A DNA stretch of 64,000 bases, taken from the NCBI GenBank assembly GCA_015680685.1, contig MNCI01004050.1, positions 341,744 to 405,743 on the forward strand. The letters are read 5' to 3'. The first letter of the stretch is position 1, and each line of letters begins with the position of its first letter. The DNA comes from Gnetum montanum (Eukaryota > Streptophyta > Gnetopsida > Gnetales > Gnetaceae). Below the pieces are notes generated by a model. The model did no database searches, was not told the DNA's origin, and saw only the letters and a list, made by a program, of their open reading frames with translations. The position numbers were made by a program, and so were the translations under genes. Below are positions 20,015 through 33,479 of this stretch, piece by piece.

Positions 20015-22890
20015 AAAATCCCTTTGGTGGCTTAAAGACATGGAGAAAATCAAACAATCCTAGGTGGTGAGATTCCTGAGGTGCCAAAGGATCTTATCCT
20101 ACCTTTTGTGCATGTAGCTATTATGGTTGAGGCTGTGGAGGTTATGGTTGTCTAGTTGTAGCTACAATTGCTGGTGTAAGATGGAAAGAATCCATCAATG
20201 CTTGCATCTTCTCCTCCTTACTCTAGGGATTGTACATGGTTCACATAGCATCACCAATGTGGGCTAGTATGGGAACATCTCATGGATAGGGCATTGCAGG
20301 GAACAACTCCTTTGCATTGACAAACAAGGCTAAAAATTATTTGTGTTTGACATCGAACATCCTGACAATGTTTTTCAGCTCCTATTAGTCACTCATTCTA
20401 TGGGCTAGGTTCTTAGTTGTTGATCTCTGATCGATGAAGCACTCTCTGAGAACATCAAGTTTAGCATTCGTAGTTTCTATCTTTTTCTTTGTCTTCTTAT
20501 GATGCTTGAACTTTTCCTTGTACAACAAGTACAAGATAGCCACCTACTTCTCTAGTTTTGACCTTGGCCTCTAACAATTAGCATTGCCAAGTTTGCATAA
20601 TAGAGGTCAACAAGCTCCATGTATGCCATCATCTCCTAAATCTATAGCTCTTTGAGGTAGATTTCTGCCTTGTTGTACATGTTCAATCCATCAAAGATGC
20701 ACTAGCACATGTCACCTCCTTGTTGAAGCTACTGGAGGGCCTTATTTACTTTTGCTTTGACTAGTTAGATATGATTTTTATTGATTTCTTATTATAGGTT
20801 GACCTAGTCCCTATAATGATTCTTAACCTTTTCAAATTTGAGGGCCTCATTCTTCTAGGCGATGATCTCGATTGGATATTTCTAGTGAAGCACATGAACC
20901 TCCTCCATCGAGAGATTATGATTTTCTACTATCAACCTCCTTAGGTCAATGGTTATCTTGGAAATTTTCTCTTGCTATTATCCCATGTATTCAACCATCT
21001 ATTCTTTCTAGAGCTCAACATTGTGCAAGTGATAGTTATCTTTGGTCGAAATTGCATTCTCCTTGTGGAGCTTTGCTAAGTCCTTAGTGTTGTAAGCCAT
21101 TGTTGCTGCCATGGACTCATCAAAGACCATTGTCTCCTTGGTGTTTTTAGTCACTTAAATTTTTTTCTAAAGCTACAAAAAAGCTTCATCTCTAGTTACA
21201 GCTTAGCCGAGAATTATGGGATCAGAAAAGTGGCCTCACAATTCCATAGCTTTAGTAGCCAAACCCTAATTTCAAGTAATGGCTACCTTAAGTTGGGCAT
21301 TGGCGATGAGGTACTTATCCTTTTTCTTCAAAAGTGCCAACTAGGTTGCAATGATATCATCCAGAAGGTCAAAAACCTTTAGAATTAGTTGCCTAGCCCC
21401 CACCAACTATTCTAGCTATTCCTCATGCTGGGCTGCACTAAATCTCCCACATGGTGCTTCTGCAAACATCTGCACATCTCTAAGTGTAGTAATATCTAGC
21501 ACAGATGTCACAAGAATGCTGAGTGCTTCACCCACTTAGTCAGCCACCACCTCAACCACTATTTCCTACCCTTAGTGCTACATCACCAAGACAATTTTCC
21601 CATCACCTTTCTCCAAGTGCATCGAGAAGGTAGCAGCATTTCCAAAGATCTCTAGAAATTGTTATTATCTTGGAATGGACATTGTTATCTCCTAGGCATT
21701 AGGATTCAAATGCATGGGCACTTGCATTCATTCAGAAGTAAACGTTGGCACCGTGTCCTCCAACAAGCTAATGATACAAGTAACCTTGTTTAAATGACTT
21801 AGGGCTTGTCGATAGACAAATGGATCCTCACTTAATCCTGCCTACTACTGTTGCAGGAGTTTCTTATAGAGATTTTGCATTTGCCTCATAAAAGCATAAG
21901 CTTCTAACATTATTTCATGAGTAGGTGTTGGTTGTAGCTACTCCTCTTCCTGCATCTTAGTAGGCACCTTGTCTTTCATCATTTCTTCCCAAGAGGTAGC
22001 AGGAGCAAGTTAAAGTGTATCATTTGAGTAGTCAGCTATCCCTTCCCTTTTGCATAATTTTCAGATCAAGCATAGGAAGGGGAGTGCCTTTCTCCCATGC
22101 TCATTTTCCTTAAAGTGATTTTCTATCTAGTAATAGATTAGTTGTGGGAGATTAACAAGAAATTTCCCTGTTAGAGCAGTGCATGGGCAAAGAAGACTAT
22201 CATCTTACTTCCTCTCACTGTTTGATTGAGGTGGTAGGCCGCAACCTTGAAGTATGCTTGCTTTTCCATTGTAATCCCACCATATTCCTTATGGTTAACT
22301 CCATAGGACCACTACACCCACTCCTTCTTTACCTATGAATCTGCTTGTGTCAAGATTTCTACCAAGGTTTCCTAAGTTTATGGAAACCCAAGGGCCTAAG
22401 AGATGACCTCCACCAAGTAGGACATAATAATGTCCTTAATTTTCACCATGGCATTGGACTACCTATTATTCCTGAAGAGACATGTTTCTCCCATATACAT
22501 TCTCCACTGGAGGTGAGAATAGGCCACACGGATGAACTCTATAATTGAGTTCTGACTTCTTTTGGGGTGAAGTCAAAGAAGGTACTAAAGTTTAGCTCTT
22601 AGAGAATCAAACATTGAATCTTCTTAGCCTTGATTTGCCTAAGATAAGCATCTGTCAAGGTGACCTTAAGGTTTGGCTTTGGTCCTAGTGGGATTGCTCT
22701 ATTTTAGCTTCAGGAATCTGACAAACAGATTCCACTTTAAGCTCCTCTTGAAGAGTTCTCATTGCATGTGTTTCAACTACTTGCTCCTAGGTTGGTCTGC
22801 CTATTGGTCCTATGCAATTCTAGGTCACTTATCCCTTAGTTGGAACAATCCCACCTTCTATCCATTTATGTCCCTTGGTCTATGTGCCAT
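20015..22890 (-). pseudogene. Third ORF of B1 (env position), unrecognised protein
   Basis: Begins at ATG 22890 directly behind TTGTTGTGATTACAT, a decayed form of the acceptor TTGTGATTGCAG seen in B3. About 950 codons, same strand as pol, with many TAG stops and frameshifts. Order: a lysine-rich start, a globular region with SSVWPILTSSGE, VKIKDIIMSYLVEV, YFKVAAYHLNQ and SWEEMMKD, then a coiled-coil-rich second half (LALLKKKDKYLIANAQLKVA; KFKHHKKTKKKIETTNAKL) and a proline/glutamine tail. I see no signal peptide or clear membrane segment. The position is that of env-like genes in Athila elements, but no env homology is visible. Confidence 0.7.
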
Positions 22891-24804
22891 ATGTAATCAC
22901 AACATGATCAAAGATTAACATTTGGTATGTAACTTAAACATTTTTAATACCTTGCCTCTTTGGATTAGTTATACTTAGCTAAGTTTTGATCATGGCAAAT
23001 TTGATCATTTTAATATTATTTCATTTAGATGGCTATCAAAGTTCGTTGGAAAATTTCAACTCTCATGAATTAGTGATTTTAACATTATTTTATTAGTTAA
23101 ACCTTTGTGGGAGTTCAAAAAAATTCAAAAGAAAATTTGTTAAAAACCTAAGGCTTATGGCCCCCATGATGCAGAGCTCACCTCTGGCAACTATAGAACT
23201 GAATAATGGGGTTAATTGGACAAGTGATTTGAAAGTTATAGGCTCTAGAATGTTTTGGGCTTTAAAAATTACAAAAATTCCTTCCCTGTTTCAAAGAAAA
23301 TGATAAAAAATTTTCAAAGTGTTGTGCTATATATAGATTTTCTGGATCTTGTCGATAAGATCCTGTTGATAGAGTCAAGTCAATGCACCTAACAGATAGA
23401 ATTTCTCATCATTGAATATTAGGGGAAAAAACAAAGAATTTTTGCATAAAATTTAAGTTCATAGGAAGCTAGAAAAGCCTAGAACATGATGAAATGCATG
23501 AAGAGGGCTAGATAATTTATGAAAAATGAGATTTAATATGGATGATTTTAACGTAGGTGTGCACAACTGAATGTAACTTGTGTGGAGCACAAAATATTTG
23601 AATGCAAAAATGTCTAAGGGGTGAGGAACTTATCCAACCTAACCAAGGAGTATGCAAGTGGATCCTTTCCATAGTAGGCTCATGCCCTTAATGCCCCTGC
23701 ATGCCCTCAAACCAAGGAGTCCATGGGCCCCATGGATTATTAATAGTTATGATTAGTTAAGGACCAAATCACCAAAAAAACTTCTAAATAATTTTGACTA
23801 TATCCAACCAAGACATTGAAACAGACATGAGAAACAATAGTGAGGTGAGTCATGAAAAGCATAGGTGGATGAGAGACAAAGAGTGGAATGGAGTCCCATA
23901 TCATGGTCACATGAAGTTTCTTGTGAGTTTTATGGTTAATATGACCTAATAATGTTCATCCTTAGTTCAAATTAAAACCAACCACTTTTAATGACTTTGC
24001 ATTTACACTCTTAAACTTGGCCATCCCCCAAGGCACAAGAATATCCCCATAGATCAATCACCATTACTAAAAGAAAAGAGAAGAGAAGGAAGAAATGAGA
24101 TGGGTCTTAGTTAGAGAGGAACTTCAGGCATGGATAACATGTCTTTCTAGTCCCATAACCAGTGCTTGTAGCTCATTATTTTGTTGAATGGGTGTGCTTT
24201 TAATTCCCATTATTATTATTATTATTATTATTTCTGGATGGGAACCACACCATGCAAAGACTTTGCTTCCTGTTATTGGTCAACAGTAGAATGATGAGAA
24301 ATCCATGGAAACACTCATGCACCTAAGAGGGTAGCAAGTACAAAGAGCATCAAATCCCCTTTAAGTTACATCCTTGTCTATCCATTTAATCCTTTCCAAG
24401 TTTGGAAACTGCCAAGGTCACAAGTTCATTAAAAGTTTCTATTTAAGAAGGAACCTCATACTTTCAACACAAGGGAACATCATAGATTTTTTTGGATAGG
24501 TGGATGATGTGGACTCACTACCTATATCATGAAAGAAACCATGTCTTAGTTATCAACATCAAAATTCAAAGATAGAATCTAGATATTAGTAATCAAATAA
24601 CATTATAGTACAAACCACTATTAATTAATAACTATAGTTGCACGAAGTCCTGGTGGCAATAAAGGAAAAGATAAGAAAAACATAAGAAAAATTCCAAACC
24701 AAATAAAGTAAAATATAGAAGAAATTGCAAAATATTTAAGAAAGAGAAAATGTACTAAACACAGTGTAAAACAAAAATTGTGAAAAATTAGAAAAAATGA
24801 AAAA
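22891..24804 (-). other. Spacer between pol and third ORF of B1, noncoding, conserved with B2
   Basis: About 1.9 kb without a gene. It ends in the splice-acceptor-like sequence before the third ORF. Blocks such as ACCAAGGAGTCCATGGGCC (about 23713) and AATTCCCAT...GGGAACCACACCA (about 24203-24252) recur in B2 at 40455 and 40945. An (ATT)8 microsatellite lies at 24209-24232. It may be the 3' part of an intron or carry regulatory signals. Confidence 0.6.
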
Positions 24805-27800
24805 CTAAGAAGCCACTTTGTTCGTTTTATCATGGATGACCATCTCCCTCATGACTAAGTTAAAATGAGAAGATTTGAAAAATTGAGCATGCTTGTTCAT
24901 CCATTGAGGTGTTTCGATCACTGTCTCTTTTGGGTTCATGGAAAGGCTTTAGTTTTTATTTATTAACTAGTAGCTTTTTGTTTGGGCTTTCAAGTTTGTA
25001 TATTAACATGACCCTAGAAGGAAAGACTTTATAGATAATGTAAGGCCCTTCCCACAACCTTTGGAAATTAGTTCTTTGTGGTACATGTGTGGGATTCTAG
25101 TATAGAACCCTATCTCCTATTTGAAATTTCACTTTCCTGATTCTAAGGTCATGTCATTGTTTATTAAATACCTTATGCACTTCATTAGATGATAGGTCCC
25201 CTAGTCGTTTCTCATCTAGCATGTTGAGATTCATTAAATTTTCTTTCTATGCTACACTAAGGTCAAGGAAAAGGTCACAAGTTATTGACAGTGTATGGAG
25301 CTCCACTTGGATGGAAAGTGTTGGTAGTTTGTCATACATAAGCTTATAGGGAGAGCAGCCAATATAAAGTTTCCAAGTGGAGTCGTAGGCCCAAAGGGCA
25401 TCGTTAAGTTTGTGCTCCAATCCCTTAGTAATTTACTAATAGTTCTTGTTAGTATTTTTGTTATCTTCCTATTCATAACCTTTGCTTGATTGTTAGCTTG
25501 GGGATGGTAGGGTGTTGTTACTTTATGTTCAACCCTCAAGCATTGCACGAGTTTCCAAAAGGTGGTGCCTCTAAAATGAGTTGTGTTATAATAAATAAGT
25601 ACACATGGCACCCAAACCTATTTACAACAGGTTATTGCACAAACTAAGTAGTCGTAGAAGATGTGAAATCGATGATGATCACCACTTCTACCCACTTCAT
25701 ATAATAGTCAAAAACTACTATGATGTATGCCTTTCCTTTGGACATGGGAGTGATAGGATCCATGAATTCAATGCCCCAACTATCGAAGGGCTCTAGTAGT
25801 TGCATCCACTACTAAGGTCATCCCTCCATCACGTTGGCAGTTTTCATAGGAGCAGATGAAGTGGTGGGCATCCTTGAAAAGTGTTGGCCAATAATGCCCT
25901 TCCATGAGAAACTTAATGGTCATACATCTCCTAGCATAGTATTCCCCATAAGGGCCCTCATGAGCATCTTGAAGAATGCACAATTAATCATCATCAAATA
26001 TGCACCATTAAACTACGTCATCAACACACACCTTGTAAATGTGTCTGTTCATTTTCATAAAGTGTTTTTCTTGGTGAAAAAACTATTATCTCTTCCTATT
26101 ATCTCATTCCTATGGCATCTCATGAGTGAGAAGGTAGGTGAGAATGTCATCATATTAATTGGTTTCAATGGGCACTTGTTCAGTTATAGCTCTGGCACAG
26201 AGGAGTTCATCACGAAATTGATCTAAAAGTGGACTCTCCTCCTCTTTGTTGTCCCATCTCAATTGAGACAAGTGATTAGCAATCACATTCTCAATCCCCT
26301 TTTGATCTACCATTGTTAAATCAAATTCCTGCAAGATCACCAGCCACCGTATGACATAGGGGCTCACTATTGGCTTATTCATCAAGAACCAAATTGCACT
26401 ATGGTCCATTGCACAAACACCTTGTACCCAAGCACAGAGTGATTGAATATTTCCAAGGCATACACCACTGCCATTAGTTCTTTCTCCATGGTGGTGTAGT
26501 TTAATTATGCATCCATAATGCTTCTACTCACATAGTGGATGTGATAAGGACATTTCTAATCAGCCAACTACATGAGCATGGCTCCCAAAGACTAATTGGA
26601 TGCATCTATCATGATGTCAAAGGGTCTAGACTAGTCAGGTGCTCATAGAATTAAAGTTTCTATGAGCTTTTTCATAAGTTTCTAGAATTCATGCTTGGAT
26701 TCCTCGGTCCAAATAAATGGAGCATCCTTCTCTGTCAACTCCACCAATAGTTTGGTGATCTTATAAAAATTCTAGATGAAGCACCAATAGTAGCCAGTGT
26801 GGCAAAGGACTGATCTCACATCTTTAATTATTTCTAGTTGTCAAGTAATTCCTTAGATGATCCTTATTTTTTCAAGGTCCAACTCAATCCCTTTCTAAAA
26901 AATTCTATCCTAACACAATGCCTTACTGGATCATCAAGTGGATTTTTTTCCAATTGAGCTTAAATTTTTTCTCTCCACACCTTTTTAGCACTACTCAAGA
27001 TGGTCCAAGGCTTACTCAAATGTAGCCCCATAGGTGGAGAAGTCATCCATGAAGAATTCCATCCCACTACCAATTTACTATTGGAAAATTCTTAGGACTA
27101 GGCATAGAAATGTGGTAAGGGCATTACACAAGCCGAATGACATCTTTCTATATGTGAAAGTTCCCTATGGACTCATGAATGTCGTTTTTGCCTAATTCTC
27201 CAATGCTATTTGGATTTGGTTATAGCCACTATAACCATCTAGAAAGCTGTAATAACAATGTCCAAAAATTATGTCCAACACTTGGTCCAAATATGGCAAT
27301 GAAAAGTGATCCTTAAATGTTGCCATGTTCAACAATCTGAAATTAATTCAAAACCTCCATTTCCCACCTTTTTGATGAGTGGACTAACCCACTTACTATA
27401 TGTAATGGGATAGGTGAACCTAACCTTGAATGGTTGTTCAATCTCCTCTTTGACAATCTGCTTTAGTTTGGGGTTCAACTGCCACTACAGCTACCTCTTT
27501 GGTTTCATGGAGGAATCTGTGTAAATTTGATGTTAGCATATCTTTGGATCAATTTTAGTGAACTCATGATATGACCAAGCAAAGGTTGTTGGCTATTTTT
27601 TGACCACCTCCAATATCTTCTTTTCCTACACAAAAGCAAGGTTGGCATTGATAATGACCAGTTTTCCATTTTTCAAAAAACATATTCCATTTCGACTAGT
27701 AGATTTTTTAACTTAAGGGGCTCATGTTTAAAGCTCTCAGGGATTTCCAACTCTCCCCAATTAGTGTCATCAAGTTCATTAGAGAGTTAGTGATGAACTT

Positions 27801-28480
27801 ACTCTAGTTCTTCCATGCCTTCAATGTAGGCACTTGTCAGGCTCATACTTTATTCCATGCACAATGTTGAACTACTTTCAGATTTAGCTATCAGCCGCTA
27901 GGTGCCCTCTTATTTTGTGGCTACTGCATATAGACATCTTTATACTTCTATGCCATCTACACACTACTTGCATGTTGTGATTATTGTACTATTAATTATC
28001 CATAATTTTTGCACACAATGGCACCCCATGTCACTGTATGCGATGCCTAGAACACACTTCCTCTCAATTTTTTCAAAGTCATTTTCCTTGGAAATCTCCA
28101 AGGAGAGGTCTTTGATTTCCAATCATGCATCTATTGTACTTAGCCAATCCCTTCCCATGATGATTGAGAAGTCCCCTTTTTAGTTGCCTACTTGGATCAC
28201 CAGGAATTAGTAGGATATGATCATCCATAGACGATGGTCACAATGTCCTTCACCAATCCCAAGGGAACAATGATGAACTAGTTGACTAACCTAAAATGAA
28301 TGTTGCTTTTCTAGAGAGGAGGCAGATTCTATGCTTTGTAAATTTCATAAGAGATCAAATTGATACCAAAACCTATCAACATTAGCTAATTTGTGACCAT
28401 GTTGGTCAGTAGTCACAAGTGTCTATGAGGGCTTGTTAGGATTATTGGTTCAAAAGAAGGATCATTTTCAAGGCTTATCA
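24805..28480 (-). pseudogene. pol: B1 pol: protease, reverse transcriptase, RNase H, integrase (Athila-like), degraded
   Basis: Blocks on the minus strand: protease end (about 28.4-28.0 kb, with GDFSIIMGRDWLS); RT with the catalytic loop FFMDDFSTYG near 27.03 kb; RNase H end at 26409-26155 (IRWLVILQEFDLTMVDQKG, then NVIANHLS); integrase zinc module at 25983-25780 (GHYWPTLFKDAH, then CSYENCQRDGG); core at 25611-25282 (HKVTTPYHPQANNQAKV). The stop is near 24805, as in B2 (41678). The second catalytic aspartate region reads LIYYNTTHF, so the D is lost. The RNase H and integrase motifs are those of the Athila group. Confidence 0.88.
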
Positions 28481-30867
28481 TTCAAACCACTCACCTGGGG
28501 AGCCAGCTGTAAGTTAATAGCCCTTGTAGCATTTCTTTACTAATGCTAGGTTGGAATTTTGCCCTGCATGAATGGAGTAGGTGGAAATTGAGTTAAAGGT
28601 GGAGGTATAGGTGTAGAAGAATGAGAAGGATAAAATGGAAATGCGGACTTCCCTCTTGGAGATCGTGCTCTATAATACTCAAGAGGATAGTAGTGTTGGA
28701 AAGAGGCATGATTAGAAGAGTCACACAAAGAAATGGGCTACTAAACATAGTATCCATATGGATCTAGTTGTCAATAAGGGTACTACTACCTTGGTGGTGG
28801 CATCCCCCATAGTGCTACCATTGTTGATACTATTCATGATGTTTAGATGGAGCTCCACTCGAATAATAGGCTTGTTGGTGGAGCTACCTATAGTTACCTT
28901 GAGGATAATGCAACCTCCTAGGTGCTTGCCTTTTTTCCAATCTAGGATTCAGAGCATACATCCTAGATTCCTACAAGTGTGACACAATTGAACAACATTT
29001 CTTAGGATGTTTGTATTAGCAAATATCACACCCACCATCCTCATCTTTTTCAAAATCCACAACCTCTTCAATGATAGCAACTTTTCTCTTACCCCTCTGA
29101 TGGACATGTTTAGCTTCCTTCATTCTCCTTTGGTCACAATCGCTACCTCACTCTTTAGACTCCTTTATAATTTACAGAGCAGTTTGGAACTTTTCATCCA
29201 AAGAGTCCCACATTTTTTCTACCTTGGTCAATATTTCATAAATAGATTTTTGTATCAGTAAGGTCTTATGTTGCACCACTTTATCAAGTGGTGCCTCCTC
29301 ATTATCACAAAATTGAACCTCCCTCTTGCAAATGGAAGGATTTTAGTTATACTCCTCTACACTTTTCCTTTTTCTCAATTTAACTTCTTCTTTGGCCACT
29401 TGCTCAATCAGCCTTTAGATCTTATGGGCTTTTAGTCTAAAAGCCTCCCTTGGGCATAAACCCCAATAGTTCTCTTCATTTTTTTTTGGAAGCCATCTAT
29501 GATATGGTGGAGTTACTTCCATTGATAAAATCCATGGCCTAGGCATCTATGCAATAGAGTAATATCTACCCATGGCCACATCCAAGGATTCATGTATTCC
29601 TTGATTCCACCCTTGAATCTAGTTCCTCAAGTTACACAGTCGAGAGTACGCTTGACACTTATCATTGAAGAGTTCAAACATCATGCTCCACCATCTAATT
29701 GATTTTTTTTCTAAGGACTAGTACTAGTTTTTAGCCTCTTTGATGAGTGTCCTAGGGAATAGCTTCAATTTTTTCCATTCATTCTCAATATTCTGTAAGA
29801 CGCATGCATCATGAAGGACTTGAAGATGGTTCTATGGATCAAAATTGTATCCTCCTTCAAACTTAGGGATATTGTTCATGTTCAACTATTTGATTCAATT
29901 GTCTTTCACATGCCTTGTCAGAATCCTTATGGCCTCCACAATGTTCAGCATATTTCTAGTTGTAAGAAAAGGCTTATCATAGTCATAGCCCCTATGATGG
30001 CCATGATGCCTATGATGCCCCTGACTGTCCCTTCTTTCTCTATGGTGGACCTCCCTTGATTACCCATGCCCCTAGTATTTACTATTCTAGCATGGTTTGT
30101 GATCATCTTTGTTCCACTAGTCACCTCCATCATAGTGTCTCCCTTTACGACTTTAGTCGAACCTGGAGGAGGAAGATGATTTGGACAAAGAAGGTGAAGA
30201 GGAAGGAGGACTAGCACTAAAATGATGCCTGCTACTTCCTCTCCTTTGGTCCTAGCCATGATAACCATGTTTTTCTTTATCATTATGATTATCATTATTC
30301 TTTCCTTTAACTCCCTTCCTTGGAGCCCCCATGGTTATGGGACCCAATCTTCCCTAAATCAGGATTGTTTACAATTGACTATAAATTTTGGTTAAGGGCC
30401 TCTTTGTCAAAGAAGAGGGGAGGAGAAACCCCTATAAAAGGGATCATCTCCTTCCTTTTGGCCAAACAATAATAAGGGGTTTGTAAACCTCTTATCTTTT
30501 GATGCCTTGTAGCATACCTCAATCTACCAATCTTTCCTCCATTATGCATTTATGAGATGATAATCTTGATATTCATGATCTTGCACAATGTACTCATAAT
30601 TAAGCCCCTAGATGCCCAATCTCATAAGATTGTGGAGCAACATCGTAAGAGCTGATTGATCGAGCAGCAACACAATGTTATCCTCCATGTTCCTCGATTG
30701 CAGTTGTTCATCCTAGTGCAAGATGAAGGTGAAATTTGGAACATACTCATCTAGATGAGTATAGATTACTTTGCATTACTAGGGCACGAGTGGTTTTGGG
30801 TCTTCTTGCCTTTAATTGGAATTGCTCTTGAACAGTGGTGAAAACTCTTCCCTACAAGAAGAAGTCA
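28481..30867 (-). pseudogene. gag: B1 gag, degraded
   Basis: The probable start is ATG 30867 (MTSSCREE), matching MSSSHRS in B2. The middle part reads MMFELFNDKCQAYSR near 29.66 kb. A possible metal-binding block lies near 29.0 kb (CDIC, H, then CC), and a serine/proline-rich stretch around 28546-28728. The frame is broken by stops and shifts. Identification rests on position between primer-binding site and protease and on co-linearity with B2, more than on a clear capsid motif. Confidence 0.7.
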
Positions 30868-30995
30868 TGCTAGTTCTTGTGAAAAATAGAGTGCTTTTGT
30901 TATTATTATTTTTCTTAATGATTTTGACTTTAAAGATCATTACAATAGTGTCAAATAATTTCACTAACTCTTAGGTAGCGCACTTAGCTAACTAA

Positions 30996-31016
30996 GGTCC
31001 TTGGAAATGACACCAA
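30996..31016 (-). other. Primer-binding site of B1
   Basis: The minus strand reads TTGGTGTCATTTCCAAGGACC right after the LTR end. It looks like a decayed version of the TGGCGCCGTTGCCGGGGA type site (Asp-tRNA complement) common in Athila/Tat elements; B2 has TTTGTACCATTGCTAGGGAC at the same place. The tRNA assignment is inference. Confidence 0.65.
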
Positions 31017-31743
31017 TGATGAGTAGCGAGCAATCCCTATGTCCAACCATATGAATCACTAGCATTCACTAAGCAATCCAGTCAAATTCTATAGACTTTA
31101 GCTTTTTATGTTTATCATTAAATTTGCCTAATGCAAATATAAAGTAATTAAATGTTTAATTAATCTTAATAACTAATTAATGCCTTAACTAATCCCAACA
31201 TAAGCATATGTTCTCATCCACCGTACACATCCTAAACACGTTGTAACACTACTAGGTTACCAAGCATAAGTGCTACTGGAATTACCAAGCATTAACATAT
31301 GCTCGAGATGGTCATACTTATGTGCATTAATTACTTGCTATCAATTAATTAATTAAATTCATGGACATAAATTACATGAATAATAAATGTAGTAAGGAAA
31401 TATTAAGCCAAGTCCAAGTGTTGCAAGGTTTATCAAGAAAGCTCGTCTTTATTATCATTCACATCAAGGTGTCTAGATACATCAGTGCTCGAATAAAGAT
31501 TCATACACTTCTCAACTTTTATTGCAGGTACTTAGAAAATATTCTAACTTTCAAATAAAAAAATTGCAAAAGTTTAGCTAAGCTATGAATGAACGAAAGT
31601 CATAAATGCAGTAGGTGCATGCCTTTATATAAGCAAGACTAGACACTGCGTCAACACATCAAACCATGCATCAATAGGTACATGTCAATGGAATCACATC
31701 AATGCATTCACATTGATGTGATCTAATCAACTACAACTCATCA
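31017..31743 (-). repeat. 5' LTR of B1, 727 bp
   Basis: Left edge TGATGAGTAGCG (31017), right edge AACTCATCA (31743). A TATA box TATATAAAG lies at 31624-31632 on the minus strand. It aligns with 18988-19800. Their divergence, which I have not computed, would date B1. Confidence 0.9.
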
Positions 31744-33479
31744 CTCATGATTCTTCAATTTGCAAGAAGCATAGACATATCTATCCTTTATTTGAAGCAT
31801 CAATATCACATCTAACGATTTGCTTGGCATAGAAGATATAAAAATAGGAGTTGATATATGTCATTTATTTAATTTTAAAAACACTTGTTCATACTTTTCC
31901 ATCCACTAAAATAATTTATCCTTCCTTAATAACTTCATTAAATGGAATGCAACTCAAGAAAAATCTTTAACAATTCTTTAATAATAACATTCTAACCCTA
32001 GGAGATTTCTCACTTCTGTTACAATAGTAGGATTTGGCCAATTCCAAATCACTCAATCTTCATTAGATCAACTATTATTCCTAGTTTTGATATTATGTGA
32101 CTAAGAAATTGCACTTCTTTTTGATAAAAATGAACACTTAGATGGTTGGGCATATAATTAATTTCCTCTTAAAATTTGTAATACTTTTCACAGATAATCC
32201 ACATGTTTTTCCTTACTCTTGAAATATACTAGAATATCATCAATGATAACTATTATAAATTTATCCAAATAAAGCTTCAATACATTATTCATTAAATTCA
32301 TGAATACTACAAGACCATTTGTTTGATCAAATGACAATATAAAGAATCCATAGTGCACTTATCTTGTTCCAAATACAACTTTTGAAACATTTTCTTCTTT
32401 AATTCTAAGTTGCTGATATTCAGACTTTAAATCCATTTTGGAAACTACTATGACATTAGTAAGTTAATTAAATAAGGTATCTATTCTAGGTAGAAAATAT
32501 TTATTCTTAATAGTAACTTGATTCAACTAACTATAGTCCATGTATAGCCTTAAGTTTCCATCTTTGTTTTTCTATTAGTCCATTCCAAGGAGAAACACTA
32601 ATTTAAATAAGACCTTTATCCAAAATTTCTTACACTTCTATCTTAAGCTCCACTAGCTCAACTAGGGACATTTAGTACAGTGCCTTAGCAATAGGCTCTA
32701 TCCTTGGTTTAAGAGCAATATCTACTTCTATTTCTTTTTCTAGAGGTAATCCTGGTAATTCTTTTGGAAATACATTTGGGAATTCATTGACTACTAGAAG
32801 ATTAGTAATATAATTCACCTTATTTTCTAATTTAACAATTACCATAAAAAAATCATCCCTATTCTTAAACATTTTCATATAATTCTTGAACAAAATTAAG
32901 TCAACCTTAATATATCTTTCTTTAGCTACAATCAAGATCCATTATTCATTTACTGACTCTAGTTGCATTGTCTCAATCTTGAAATAGATGAATTCATTAT
33001 ATCTACCTAACTAATCAGTTTCCAAAATGATATCATATTCTCTTAAATCCATAAGAAATAATCTACATTTCATTTCTCATTTTGGATCCTTAGTGGAAGC
33101 TCATTACATTTATGTTCTACTACATATCCACTGTGCCCCATAGCTTGAGAAAATAATGGAATTTCTAGTTTTTTAGACAAAAAATTAATCTTTCCATTAT
33201 ATAACTATTAATAAAAAATGGGCAGCTCCAAGATCCAAAAGAATAAGGATAGGCTATGCATCAAGCATACTTTTAGTCTCAACTATTGTGTTAGGTTTCT
33301 CTTCTATATTTCTTCCTATTATAGCATAGATTTGACCCTAATTCATAAGTCTCCCATCTCTTTCTTGATTATTTTGAGCTCCTTTATTATCTTAAATCAC
33401 CCTAGTATTATTAGCATCTCCTCTATTTTCATAGATAATTTTAAGATTTAAAACCACAAGTTCTATTCTCCTTTTCTAC
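31744..33479 (-). pseudogene. pol: Chromovirus T: start of RNase H, reverse transcriptase, protease
   Basis: Reading the minus strand: protease at 33.25-32.94 kb (LLDLGAAHF for D-S-G-A-T-H, then MDLREYDIILETD*LGRYN); the junction 32935-32672 (VVNEFPNVFPKELPGLP, the classic start of Del/Tekay RT); RT with catalytic IIDDILVYFKS near 32.24 kb; RNase H start with YASCKLKNHE at 31.75 kb, where B1 is inserted. Many stops; the active-site aspartates of RT are still present. The clade call rests on these motif sequences. Confidence 0.88.

Larger units (their letters stand above)
18988..31743 (-). mobile_element. Element B1: Athila-like LTR retrotransposon with both LTRs and target-site duplication
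   Basis: A 12.8-kb minus-strand element: 5' LTR 31017-31743, primer-binding site, gag, pol (protease, RT, RNase H, integrase), 1.9-kb spacer, third ORF, polypurine tract, 3' LTR 18988-19800. Flanks CTCAC (18983-18987) and CTCAT (31744-31748) match at four of five bases. Excising it rejoins the RNase H frame of T (YASCKLKNHE then VTYLIHN). All genes are broken. Confidence 0.92.

Noticed and set aside
24621-24833. Open frame rich in F and L, looking like a membrane protein
   Set aside because: It is an A-rich tract read on the opposite strand, just downstream of the conserved pol stop of B1; B2 lacks a matching frame.
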